This document shows positions 6,699-13,954 of a stretch of 28,526 bases of DNA, piece after piece. The DNA is from UBA7374 sp965660635 (GTDB lineage Bacteria; Verrucomicrobiota; Verrucomicrobiia; Opitutales; Coraliomargaritaceae), in contig CBFIAS010000028.1 in assembly GCA_965660635.1 (NCBI GenBank), forward strand, positions 1 through 28,526, written 5' to 3'. Made by a program: the position numbers and the translations under genes. Every line of letters starts with the position of its first letter. The stretch's first letter is position 1. The notes under the pieces were generated by a model that saw only the letters and a program-made list of their open reading frames with translations, made no database searches and was not told where the DNA came from.

Positions 6699-8078
6699 AT
6701 GAACGAATGTACTTTCGAACAGCTGCCGCTGTCCGCACCAATCCAACGGGCATTGAAGGAAAAGGGATATACCCGGCCTTCACCGATTCAAGAAAAGGCG
6801 ATTCCTGTCTTACTGGAGCAGCGCGACTTGCTCGCTTGCGCTCAGACGGGCACAGGCAAGACGGCTGCCTTTGCCCTGCCACTGCTCCACCGCATCTCGG
6901 AAAATCCCCGTAGGACTTTTCGCCGGGGTGTGCGACATCTTGTGCTTACGCCTACCCGGGAGCTTGCCGGTCAAGTTGCGGAAAATTTCAGGATTTACGG
7001 CAAGCATGTGCAGTTCCGTACAGGTATGGTTTACGGCGGTGTTTCCGAGAAGCCGCAAATCAAGGAGTTATTCCAGGGCTTGGATGTACTTGTGGCCTGC
7101 CCCGGACGCCTGATTGACCTAATGGATCAAGGCCATGTGGATCTATCCCAAGTAGAGACCTTTATCCTCGATGAAGCGGACCGCATGTTGGACATGGGCT
7201 TCATACGCGACATCCGTAAGATCGAAAGCAAACTGCCGAACAAGCGTCACACATTGCTTTTTTCCGCAACCATGGCGCCGGAGATCACCAAACTCGGTCA
7301 AGCCATGCTATTCCGCCCGGAAGAGATTCGCATCGCTCCGCAAGGTACCACTGCAGAAAAAGTAGACCAATCAGTTTGCTTCATCGGCAAGAGCGGCAAA
7401 CAGAAGCTCGTCCTGAAATTGCTGCAGCGTCGCTACGATGAAAACCCCGGAGAATTGAGCTTGATCTTCACGCGCACCAAGCACGGCGCGAAAAATCTTG
7501 CCAAAAAAATGTGCGCTGATGGCCTCCGGGCCGATTCGATCCACGGCAACAAGTCGCAGTCGGCCCGCGAAAAGACATTGGAACGCTATCGCCGCGGGGA
7601 AATCGACATCCTGGTAGCCACCGATGTGGCAGCACGAGGCATTGATGTGAAAAACATCACTCTGGTCGTTAACTACGACCTGCCGATGGAGTCCGACGCC
7701 TACGTCCACAGAATCGGTCGTACCGCGCGTGCGGGAGCGAGTGGACATGCCGTAAGCTTTTGCTCCAAGGAAGAAGTCGCCCTGCTGCGACAAGTGGAAC
7801 GCTTGATCAAAAAACCCGTGCCAGTTGATTCCAGTCATGACTATCATGATGCCGAGGCGCATGAACTGCATCTCAGCAACGTCCCCGTGAAGAAACCGCC
7901 CCAGGGCGGTGGTGGAGGCCAGCGCTCCGGCAATCGCCCGAACCAGAGACAAGGGCAGACGAACCGCAAGCCGAACAATCGTCACCGGAACTCAACAAGT
8001 CCATCATCATCCGGCCAGCAATCAACCCGGAGCGCCCCGGCCAAGCGAAGACGGCCCATGCGCAACCGATCGCGCTAA
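6699..8078 (+). CDS. DEAD-box ATP-dependent RNA helicase, RhlE-like
   Basis: This cytoplasmic RNA helicase probably remodels rRNA or mRNA structure. The 459-aa protein has the complete set of motifs. They are a Q motif (FEQLPLSAPIQRALKEKGYTRPSPIQ, residues about 5-30), Walker A AQTGTGKT, PTRELA, the DEAD box in FILDEADRMLDMGF, the SAT motif, and the helicase C-terminal ATDVAARGIDVKN and HRIGRTARAG. The C-terminal tail from about residue 395 is rich in Gly, Arg, Asn and Gln (PPQGGGGGQRSGNRPNQRQGQ) and is basic, as in RNA-binding tails of RhlE/CsdA-type enzymes. The gene stands alone behind a 309-base leader that carries a perfect inverted repeat. Subfamily assignment is less certain than the general call. 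Confidence 0.93.
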   Translation: MNECTFEQLPLSAPIQRALKEKGYTRPSPIQEKAIPVLLEQRDLLACAQTGTGKTAAFALPLLHRISENPRRTFRRGVRHLVLTPTRELAGQVAENFRIYGKHVQFRTGMVYGGVSEKPQIKELFQGLDVLVACPGRLIDLMDQGHVDLSQVETFILDEADRMLDMGFIRDIRKIESKLPNKRHTLLFSATMAPEITKLGQAMLFRPEEIRIAPQGTTAEKVDQSVCFIGKSGKQKLVLKLLQRRYDENPGELSLIFTRTKHGAKNLAKKMCADGLRADSIHGNKSQSAREKTLERYRRGEIDILVATDVAARGIDVKNITLVVNYDLPMESDAYVHRIGRTARAGASGHAVSFCSKEEVALLRQVERLIKKPVPVDSSHDYHDAEAHELHLSNVPVKKPPQGGGGGQRSGNRPNQRQGQTNRKPNNRHRNSTSPSSSGQQSTRSAPAKRRRPMRNRSR

Positions 8079-8137
8079 GCAGCCAGCATGCAAACCGCCC
8101 AGAATCCTTCCCGAGGAAAAAGATTAGCCCTGGGGCG

Positions 8138-8180
8138 GTAGATGAACCTCCGGGCCTCCGTGACCCGGTGAGAAATCTAC
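8138..8180 (+). other. Nested inverted repeat downstream of the helicase gene
   Basis: GTAGAT (8138-8143) pairs with ATCTAC (8175-8180). Inside these, CCGGG (8150-8154) pairs with CCCGG (8164-8168), with six unpaired bases on each side and a nine-base loop. It starts 60 bases after the helicase stop. There is no T-run, so a classical terminator is doubtful. It may be an RNA 3' structure or chance. I see no gene between 8079 and 8289. Confidence 0.3.
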
Positions 8181-8289
8181 TCCTGCTGCGAGCGGATGGA
8201 AGCAGAGAGCTACTTCGGATTTCGGTTACCGGGCTGTTGGCCTTGGCTGCCCGGCTCTATACTGCATGAGAGGGGAAGAGACCCCAAAA

Positions 8290-8496
8290 TCAGTTGAACA
8301 AGCTGCGGTCCAACCGGGACTGGCGGATGATTGACAGCGTGGTGCCACGAGGGATTTGACGGCGGCCTGCAGGAGCGATCACGGATTCACCGGAACCGTT
8401 GCGGTACTTTTGGTGACTGCCACGCTGTGAAACGAACTCGAAGCCATTGGCCTGAAGAATCTTCACAATCTAGTCCGAGCTGAGCAGCTTAGGCAC
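8290..8496 (-). pseudogene. hicA: HicA-family mRNA interferase toxin with in-frame amber stop
   Basis: Reading leftward from a GTG at 8496, the frame gives MPKLLSSD, then a TAG at 8470-8472. After it the same frame runs open for 59 codons: IVKILQANGFEFVSQRGSH, a QKYRNGSGESVI segment, and RGTTLSIIRQSRLDRSLFN with TGA at 8290-8292. This is a complete HicA: double-stranded-RNA-binding-like fold, catalytic His in RGSH, and the C-terminal RGTLxxIIRQ motif. HicA cleaves mRNA and is neutralised by HicB. The position of the TAG is usually Glu, Gln or Asp, so one base change explains it. The codon directly after ATT is a GTG that could restart translation and lose only the first helix residues. The gene overlaps the hicB stop by eight bases. 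It is too broken to appear as a long ORF. Confidence 0.8.
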
Positions 8497-8701
8497 GAAC
8501 CAGACTCTCCCCAATCAAGACCTCCTCAATCTTGCGGTATTCCGCTGGATCGGCGTCTTCAAAATACAGTTCCAGAGCTTCCCTGATGTTGAAGATCGCC
8601 TCCTCGACAGTTTCTCCGAAGCTGGATACGTCAACGTTCAGGCACTGAGCAACATAGTGGCCGTCTTCCTTGTGGACGCAGTATTTAACAGGCTGGTTCA
8701 C
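8489..8701 (-). CDS. hicB: HicB-family antitoxin
   Basis: The 70-aa protein starts from a GTG. The sequence VKYCVHKEDGHYVAQCLNVDVSSFGETVEEAIFNIREALELYFED is the compact partial RNase-H-like fold of HicB antitoxins, with the usual GHYVAxCL and GxTxEEAxxNxxEA patterns. It lacks an added ribbon-helix-helix or HTH domain, so it may bind DNA poorly on its own. It normally blocks the HicA active site. Gene order here is antitoxin first, with its stop overlapping the hicA frame. Because the hicA reading frame is interrupted, this antitoxin may now be an orphan, or may guard against a related toxin elsewhere. Confidence 0.88.
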   Translation of the reverse strand: MNQPVKYCVHKEDGHYVAQCLNVDVSSFGETVEEAIFNIREALELYFEDADPAEYRKIEEVLIGESLVRA

Positions 8702-8892
8702 ACGTTAACGGGTATGCTTTTACGGCGGATATGCCACCCTCAAGTCCGCCTCACCGGCACTGCCCTGCCCTGCGGTTATAGCGCTTATGCCAATGTACCA
8801 AAGGTGTGACCGGATTAAACTTGGGACGACAAGACTACCGTCCTGGATACTTGCACGGCGCTATTTCTCACACGGGCACGGAGGGAAGGGGG

Positions 8893-8923
<31 letters not shown>

Positions 8924-8975
8924 AGAAAGAATTTCACGCAGACGCAGAGAGGCTACGGGATAGATTGTAAACGAA

Positions 8976-8996
8976 CCCGCCGCTGCTTGGGGCGGG
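8976..8996 (-). terminator. Rho-independent-like terminator after the SMUG1-type gene
   Basis: On the minus strand CCCGCC pairs with GGCGGG across a nine-base loop, and TTCGTTT follows. It starts 13 bases past the stop codon of the 9010-9741 gene, the right place to end that transcript. The T-tract is interrupted, so efficiency is uncertain. Confidence 0.55.
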
Positions 8997-9009
8997 GTGG
9001 TTTATTTAG

Positions 9010-9741
9010 TTATGATTCCCATAGGCCCTGCTCGATCATCTGGCGGGTGGCTTGTCCGGCCCAGCCGCGGTTGGCGGCGGGGCTGGCGGGGCTGGGATGA
9101 AGGACGCGGCCGATGCGGACTGGCTCTTCCTTGAGGGCGATTTTGGCTCGGCCCTGGGCGAAGCCGCCGACGCCGATGACCCACTCGGCCTGGAGCGCCC
9201 GGACGAGGGTGCGGAGGTGTTGGTCGCAGATGTCGTAGAGGGGGGCGCTCTCGCGGGCGGGCAGCTTGTCGGGGGTGCGGTTGCGGCCGCTTTCCTCCAT
9301 GAAGACGAGGGGGCAGTAGTTGGCTACGAAGTGCTGTTTAAAAAATGCTTCGGGGCGGCCAAAGCGCTCCTTGAAGAGTCCCCAGAGGCGGCGTCCGCTG
9401 ACCTCACTGCGGTTGCAGTCGAAGCCCTCGACGGGGCGGGCGGGATGCGCGGGCCGGGGCTGTCGGACGGGTTGGTGGATGCCGATCCAATCACGGACAT
9501 GGGGGATCTCGCCGAAGGGGACTCCGGTCTGGGCCATGCCGAAGGGGCCGGGGTTCATGCCGAGGAAGACGATCCGGGCGGGGCTGGCGGCGCAGGTGCG
9601 AAGGTAGGCTTCGTGGGGGGCCCAGGCGTAGTCGATGGGGTTGTAGACGCAGGAGACGGGATGGTCGAAGGTGAGGGTATCCACGCGCTGGCGTAGATCG
9701 CGGGCCGCTTCCACCAGGGCGTCGGAGGTGTCAGCGGGCAT
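9010..9741 (-). CDS. SMUG1-type uracil-DNA glycosylase
   Basis: This base-excision-repair enzyme should remove uracil and oxidised pyrimidines such as 5-hydroxymethyluracil from DNA. The protein is 243 aa. Its best marker is FLGMNPGPFGMAQTGVPFGEI at about residues 59-79, the catalytic motif of SMUG1 with its Asn. Other family markers follow: VRDWIGI, NRSEVSGRRLWGLFKERFG, FVANYCPLVFMEESGRNRTP, a VIGVGGFAQGRA stretch, and the DNA-intercalating loop HPSPASPAANRGW. SMUG1 was first known from animals, and bacterial homologues occur in a limited set of lineages. The start overlaps the end of the SelW-like gene by 11 bases, so the two are probably co-translated. Assignment is strong; exact substrate range is unknown. 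Confidence 0.9.
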   Translation of the reverse strand: MPADTSDALVEAARDLRQRVDTLTFDHPVSCVYNPIDYAWAPHEAYLRTCAASPARIVFLGMNPGPFGMAQTGVPFGEIPHVRDWIGIHQPVRQPRPAHPARPVEGFDCNRSEVSGRRLWGLFKERFGRPEAFFKQHFVANYCPLVFMEESGRNRTPDKLPARESAPLYDICDQHLRTLVRALQAEWVIGVGGFAQGRAKIALKEEPVRIGRVLHPSPASPAANRGWAGQATRQMIEQGLWES

Positions 9742-10033
9742 GGTCGTCCTCCGCGGCCGGTGTGTCGCTGTGACCGAGGTCGCGCCCGGGGGCGACGTAG
9801 TCGCGGACGCGCTGCTTGAGTTCCTTCATTTCGGGAAAGCGGCCCTCGGTCTTGCGGTCCCAGACGGTTTGGCCGTCGATGGCGACGCGGAAGCGTCCGC
9901 CTTCTCCGGAGGGACAGAGGGTAACGGCGGCCAGATCGGGCTCAAAGGTGGTGAGCAATTCCTGGGCAGTCCAGGCGGCGCGCAGGAGCCAGCGGCAACC
10001 GGGGCAGTATTCAATTTGGACGGATGGTTTCAT
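9731..10033 (-). CDS. SelT/SelW/SelH-family (Rdx-type) thioredoxin-like protein
   Basis: This small cytoplasmic protein of 100 aa has the redox motif CPGC at residues 10-13 in VQIEYCPGCRWLLRAAWTAQELL. It also has the FRVAIDGQTVWDRKTEGRFPEMKELKQRVRD strand-helix part typical of the SelW-like Rdx domain. In selenoprotein members one of these cysteines is selenocysteine; here both are Cys. Function is presumed redox but is not established for bacterial members. The start is ATG at 10033; longer frames upstream are not family-like. It overlaps the SMUG1-type gene and lies 73 bases after folK, with a plausible promoter of its own. Confidence 0.85.
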   Translation of the reverse strand: MKPSVQIEYCPGCRWLLRAAWTAQELLTTFEPDLAAVTLCPSGEGGRFRVAIDGQTVWDRKTEGRFPEMKELKQRVRDYVAPGRDLGHSDTPAAEDDHAR

Positions 10034-10041
10034 CAAAAATG

Positions 10042-10069
10042 AATATAGAAGTGGAGGTATTCCAGTAAA
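10042..10069 (-). promoter_or_regulatory. Candidate promoter for the SelW-like/SMUG1 pair
   Basis: On the minus strand a TTTACT (10064-10069) and a TATATT (10042-10047) are separated by 16 bases. They match sigma-70 consensus at four and five of six positions. The start codon is at 10033, which implies an almost leaderless transcript. A weak GCGG/CCGC hairpin (10070-10083) just upstream could mark the end of the folate operon transcript. Confidence 0.4.
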
Positions 10070-10106
10070 GCGGTTTAACCCGCATATTGCACCAGCAATA
10101 AGCGGA

Positions 10107-10598
10107 TTAGCGGAGTGGCCCGGGCCAGGGTGTGAGTTGGCCCGGGGGGATGGCGTCGAGGATTTCTTGTATTGGTTTTCCGGATACGGTGAGGCCGGGG
10201 TCGAGATCCACGAGGGGCCGGGCAACAAAGTCGCGCTGGCCGATGCGTGGATGGGGGAGCTGGAGGTGCGGGGTATTGCGTTGGGCGTTCCCGTAGAGGA
10301 GGAGGTCGAGGTCGATGGAGCGTGAGGCGGGCTGCCCGGAGCGGACGCGGCCCAGGCGGGTCTCGATGTCGAGGCAGCGTTGGAGGAGTTCTTCGGGTGA
10401 GAGGCTGGTGCGGACGCGGGCAGCGGCGTTGAGGAAGTCTGGGGCTTGGCCCAGTCCGACGGCGGGGTTCTGGTAGACGGGGCTAACGGCATCAATGTGT
10501 ACACCGGCTGCTTCGAGCAGGTCGAGGGCGGCCCGCAGGTGGCCGATGCGGTCGCCGAGGTTGCTGCCGAGGGCGATGTAGGCGGTCTTCAGCGGCAT
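10107..10598 (-). CDS. folK: 2-amino-4-hydroxy-6-hydroxymethyldihydropteridine diphosphokinase
   Basis: The enzyme transfers pyrophosphate from ATP to 6-hydroxymethyl-dihydropterin, making the substrate of dihydropteroate synthase. The protein is 163 aa, as expected. Motifs are AYIALGSNLGDR at residues 6-17, TSLSPEELLQRCLDIETRLGR, the metal/ATP-binding RSIDLDLLLYG, and LPHPRIGQRDFVARPL. The start overlaps the end of folB by ten bases. It is the last of five closely packed folate genes. The usual bifunctional or neighbouring arrangement with folB and folP supports the call. Confidence 0.95.
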   Translation of the reverse strand: MPLKTAYIALGSNLGDRIGHLRAALDLLEAAGVHIDAVSPVYQNPAVGLGQAPDFLNAAARVRTSLSPEELLQRCLDIETRLGRVRSGQPASRSIDLDLLLYGNAQRNTPHLQLPHPRIGQRDFVARPLVDLDPGLTVSGKPIQEILDAIPPGQLTPWPGPLR

Positions 10599-10954
10599 CG
10601 GGTGATTTGCACGGCGAAGTGCTCGCAGATGCAGTCGACGGGGACGGAGGGCTTGCGGATTTTGACGGTGACCTCGATGAGGAGCGGGAAGTTGTCGAGG
10701 AGGTTGATGGCGATGGCTTCGGCGGCGGCTTCGAGAAGGTTGAAGCGGCGGCCGAGGAAGACGTCTTTTACCTGTTGGTAGACCTGGGCGTAGTTGATGG
10801 TGGTGGCTATATCGTCGGACTGGAACTGTAGGCCGTCGGCGAGGCGCAGGTTGAGGTCGATGCAGAAGCGCTGTCCGAGGGCGGCTTCTTCGGGCAGGAG
10901 CCCGTGTCGGGCGTAGAATTCGAGGGACTTGAGTTCAATTATGGTCTGGTTCAT
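10589..10954 (-). CDS. folB: Dihydroneopterin aldolase
   Basis: The enzyme splits dihydroneopterin into hydroxymethyl-dihydropterin and glycolaldehyde. The 121-aa protein begins MNQTIIELKSLEFYARHGLLPEEAALGQRF, the conserved N-terminal strand with its active-site region. It also shows TTINYAQVYQQVKDVFLGRRFNLLEAAAEAIA containing the family Tyr and Glu, and ends VTVKIRKPSVPVDC. The ATG at 10954 is chosen because the family aligns from here; the reading frame is open further upstream but unlike any protein. It overlaps folP by 20 bases and folK by ten, so translation is likely coupled. Confidence 0.94.
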   Translation of the reverse strand: MNQTIIELKSLEFYARHGLLPEEAALGQRFCIDLNLRLADGLQFQSDDIATTINYAQVYQQVKDVFLGRRFNLLEAAAEAIAINLLDNFPLLIEVTVKIRKPSVPVDCICEHFAVQITRCR

Positions 10955-11777
10955 GGCGCAGGCAGTGGTCGAGTACGTCGCAGCATTCGCGGTTTTCGCG
11001 CACGTCGTGTACGCGGATGAAATCGATGCCGGCCTGTACGGCGAGGGCAGTGGTGGCGAGGGTGCCGTTGAGCCGGGCGGCGGGATCCTCAATGCCGAGG
11101 AGCCGGGCGATCATGGATTTGCGGGAGGCTCCGAGGAGGACTGGGAAGCCGAGGGCATTGACCTCCGGCAGGCGGCGCATGAGCGTCCAGTTTTCCTCGC
11201 TGGTTTTTCCGAATCCTAGACCGGGATCGAGGATAATGGAGGCGGGGGCGACTCCGGCGGCGGTGACGCGCTGGACGGATGCTTCCAGGAAACGGCGGAC
11301 GGCATCGAGGACGTCGCCCTGCCCGGCTTCTTCGGCGGGACGGTTGTGCATGAGGATGCAGGCGGCGCCATGGCGGGCGATGGTTTCGGCCATGGCGGGG
11401 TCGCGTTGGGCGCCCCAGACGTCGTTGACGATGTGGGCACCGGCTTCGAGGGCGGCGTTGGCCACACTGGCCTTGGAGGTATCGATGGATATGAGGGCGT
11501 CGGTCTGCGGCCGGATATGTTCGATAAAGGGGGCGGTCCGGCGGATTTCCTCTTGGTCGGGCACGGGGGTGTGTCCGGGACGGGTGGATTCGCCGCCGAT
11601 GTCGATGATGGCGGCTCCGGCTTCGACCATTTGGTGGAAGCGGGTGGAGGCGTTTTCCAGGGAGGTGTATTCGCCGCCGTCGGAGAAGGAGTCGGGGGTG
11701 CGGTTGAGGATGCCGACGAGGTGGGTCCTGCGGCCGAGTTCCAGTGTTCGGCAGGCAGTCTGGAAGGTGGCGGTCAT
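10935..11777 (-). CDS. folP: Dihydropteroate synthase
   Basis: The enzyme condenses hydroxymethyl-dihydropterin pyrophosphate with p-aminobenzoate; it is the sulfonamide target. The 280-aa TIM-barrel protein has the signatures LVGILNRTPDSFSDGGEY (residues about 20-37), IIDIGGESTRPG, SIDTSKASVANAALEAGAHIVNDVWG, LDPGLGFGKTSEENW, VLLGASRKSMI and the final RVHDVREN. All substrate-binding motifs appear intact. The stop overlaps folB by 20 bases and the start overlaps the pabC stop (ATGA). Confidence 0.96.
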   Translation of the reverse strand: MTATFQTACRTLELGRRTHLVGILNRTPDSFSDGGEYTSLENASTRFHQMVEAGAAIIDIGGESTRPGHTPVPDQEEIRRTAPFIEHIRPQTDALISIDTSKASVANAALEAGAHIVNDVWGAQRDPAMAETIARHGAACILMHNRPAEEAGQGDVLDAVRRFLEASVQRVTAAGVAPASIILDPGLGFGKTSEENWTLMRRLPEVNALGFPVLLGASRKSMIARLLGIEDPAARLNGTLATTALAVQAGIDFIRVHDVRENRECCDVLDHCLRHEPDHN

Positions 11778-12616
11778 GTGTTTTCGGGGACGGGTGGCCG
11801 GGGGGCGGTGTGCTCTTGCTCGCGTTGGAGTGCTTGGCGGAGTTTGTCGTAAACTGGGTGGGCGGCGGAGTCGAATTGCTGGTTTATGCCGGGGCCTTCG
11901 ATGGAGTGGACGGGAAGGAGGCCGATGGAGGCGTTGGCGATGAAGAGGGATTCGGCGGTGTTAAGGGATCCGGGGTGAAATGCGTCCTCCTGGCAGGGGA
12001 TATCGAGTGAGGGGGCGAGGCGGAGGAGTGTGGCGCGGACGACTCCGGGGAGGATGCCGAGCCGGGTGGACGGGGTGTGGAGGACGTCGCCTCTGAGCCA
12101 GAAGAGGTTGGCCACGGTGGTCTCTCCGATGGATCCGCAGGGGGCGGGCCGCAGGCAGTCATCAAATCCAGCGGCACGGGCCTGTTCGAGGAGGTAGATG
12201 TTCTCCATGTAGTTGTGCGTCTTGTGTCCGGCTAGCGGGGAGGCGGCGGCGAGTGGCCTTTGGGGGAGCCATTGCAGTCGGGCGGTTCCGGGCCATTGCA
12301 GGCTTGGGCGGGCGTAGACGTAGAGCTGGTCTCCCCTGCCCTCGCGGAGGAGGGAGAGCTTGATGGTGGCATCCTCGAGGGCGTCCCACTGGAGGAGACG
12401 CCCAATGGCGCGCAGGACGGAGTCTTCGCTGTAGTTGCACTGGAGGCCGAGGGCATCGGCGGAGGTGATGAGGCGCTGCCAATGGGCGGACCAGAGGAGG
12501 AGGCGTCCGCGCTTGAGCCGGATGGTCTCGAAGAGGCCGTAGCCGTGGGCAATGCCGGGGTCGGATGTCCGAAGGGTAAAGGGCGAGCCGAGGGGAATTA
12601 TGGTTGGTTCCGGCAT
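11774..12616 (-). CDS. pabC: Aminotransferase class IV, probable 4-amino-4-deoxychorismate lyase
   Basis: This PLP enzyme probably releases pyruvate from aminodeoxychorismate to give p-aminobenzoate. The protein is 280 aa. It shows GIAHGYGLFETIRLKRGRLLLWSAHWQRL at residues 21-49, the probable PLP lysine Lys132 in GHKTHNYMENI, GSIGETTVANLFW at about 161-173, and LGILPGVVRATLL. Branched-chain and D-amino-acid aminotransferases share this fold. The position between pabB and folP makes the lyase role by far the most likely. It overlaps pabB by 19 bases and folP by four. Confidence 0.88.
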   Translation of the reverse strand: MPEPTIIPLGSPFTLRTSDPGIAHGYGLFETIRLKRGRLLLWSAHWQRLITSADALGLQCNYSEDSVLRAIGRLLQWDALEDATIKLSLLREGRGDQLYVYARPSLQWPGTARLQWLPQRPLAAASPLAGHKTHNYMENIYLLEQARAAGFDDCLRPAPCGSIGETTVANLFWLRGDVLHTPSTRLGILPGVVRATLLRLAPSLDIPCQEDAFHPGSLNTAESLFIANASIGLLPVHSIEGPGINQQFDSAAHPVYDKLRQALQREQEHTAPRPPVPENT

Positions 12617-13920
12617 AGTGCTTCGATGGTTTCGTGGATGGCGCGGGCTTTGTGCCGGGTTTCGAGGAATTCTTCTTCGGGGTCGGAATCCCAGACGATG
12701 CCTCCACCGACCTGGTAGTCAAGTTGGCCATCGATGAGATGGAGGCTGCGTATGGCGATGTTGAATTCGGCGTCGCCGTCGAAGCCGATGTAGCCGATGG
12801 ATCCGCAATAGGCGCCACGGCGGGTTGGCTCGAGTTCCTCGATGATCTGCATGGCGCGGATCTTGGGCGCTCCGGTGATGGAGCCTCCGGGAAAAAGGGC
12901 GGGTATGCAGTCGAAGAGGTCCTTGCCGGGCGCGAGGCTGGCCTTGACCTGGGCGGTCTGGTGCATGACGCGGGAGTAGCGTTCGATCTGGTAGAGGTCT
13001 TCCACGCGGACGGATCCATAACGGGCGACGCGGCCGAGGTCGTTGCGCTCGAGGTCGACGATCATGAGTAGTTCGGCGCGCTCCTTGGCGGAAGCGGCGA
13101 GTTCGAGGGCCAGTTGACGGTCTTCTTCGGGTGATTCGCCGCGGGGACGGGTGCCCTTGATCGGGCGGGTGACGAGTTCGCGCCCGCGCTTGCTGAGGAA
13201 TTGCTCGGGGGAGGTGGAGAGGATGGTGAAATCGCCGGTATCGAGGCAGGCGCAGTAGGGGCCGGGGTTTCCTTTGCGGAGGGCCTGGTAGAGCGGGAGC
13301 GGACTGCCCTGATAGCGGCAGCGGGCGCGGCGGGAGAGGTTCACCTGGTAGACGTCGCCGGAGGCGATGTAGTCTTTTATGCGTCCGACGGCGTGGATGA
13401 AGGCGCCGCGGTCCATGTTCCATTCCCACGGGCCGATGGTTGGTTTGCTGCACGGTGGGGGTGACGGCGCTCCGGAGGCAATGAGGTCGCGGAGCATCTG
13501 CAGGCCCTCGGCGGGGGGCCGGGCCTGGCCGCTGGCAACGAGGTGGAGGATTCCGTTGGCGTGGTCGTAGGCAGCGATGGAATCATAGAGGCCGAAGCGA
13601 AGGGGGGGAATCCGCCGGTCGTCTTTTGCCAGGGAGGGCAGGGTTTCGATGGAGCGTCCATAATCGTAGGCGATGTAGCCGACGGCTCCGCCGATGAAGG
13701 GGATGCGTGTGTTATTGACGACCTTCCGCGTTGCCATGGCCTGACGGAGCGTATCGAGGTCTCCCTCGATCCGGTCGAAGGGCCCGGCGCCGAGGAAGCT
13801 CCAGCGTCCAAGGCCGTTGTTGGATTGGGCGCTGTCGAGGACGAAGGGCTGCGTGCCGGCGCTGAACCGCTGGATGAGGGTTTCGAGGGGGGGCGGGTTG
13901 TGAATCGTCTCGACTTGCAT
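12598..13920 (-). CDS. pabB: Aminodeoxychorismate synthase component I
   Basis: The enzyme aminates chorismate to aminodeoxychorismate using ammonia from a glutaminase partner (PabA). With ATG at 13920 the protein is 440 aa; a GTG at 13971 would add 17 residues and overlap the upstream permease gene. The chorismate-binding domain shows VTRPIKGTRPRG, ELLMIVDLERNDLGRVARYGSV, the HQTAQVKASL stretch, and PGGSITGAPKIRAMQIIEELEPTRRGAYCGSIGYI. The lysine in PIKGTR is characteristic of PabB, whereas anthranilate synthase TrpE has PIAGTR, so PabB is favoured. No PabA-type glutaminase is present in the window. Confidence 0.93.
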   Translation of the reverse strand: MQVETIHNPPPLETLIQRFSAGTQPFVLDSAQSNNGLGRWSFLGAGPFDRIEGDLDTLRQAMATRKVVNNTRIPFIGGAVGYIAYDYGRSIETLPSLAKDDRRIPPLRFGLYDSIAAYDHANGILHLVASGQARPPAEGLQMLRDLIASGAPSPPPCSKPTIGPWEWNMDRGAFIHAVGRIKDYIASGDVYQVNLSRRARCRYQGSPLPLYQALRKGNPGPYCACLDTGDFTILSTSPEQFLSKRGRELVTRPIKGTRPRGESPEEDRQLALELAASAKERAELLMIVDLERNDLGRVARYGSVRVEDLYQIERYSRVMHQTAQVKASLAPGKDLFDCIPALFPGGSITGAPKIRAMQIIEELEPTRRGAYCGSIGYIGFDGDAEFNIAIRSLHLIDGQLDYQVGGGIVWDSDPEEEFLETRHKARAIHETIEALCRNQP

Positions 13921-13954
13921 GAGCGGCTGCTGCGCGACGGTGCGCGGAGGAATG

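Noticed and set aside
12598..13920. Anthranilate synthase component I (TrpE)
   Set aside because: The PIKGTR lysine and the pabC/folP neighbours indicate PabB.
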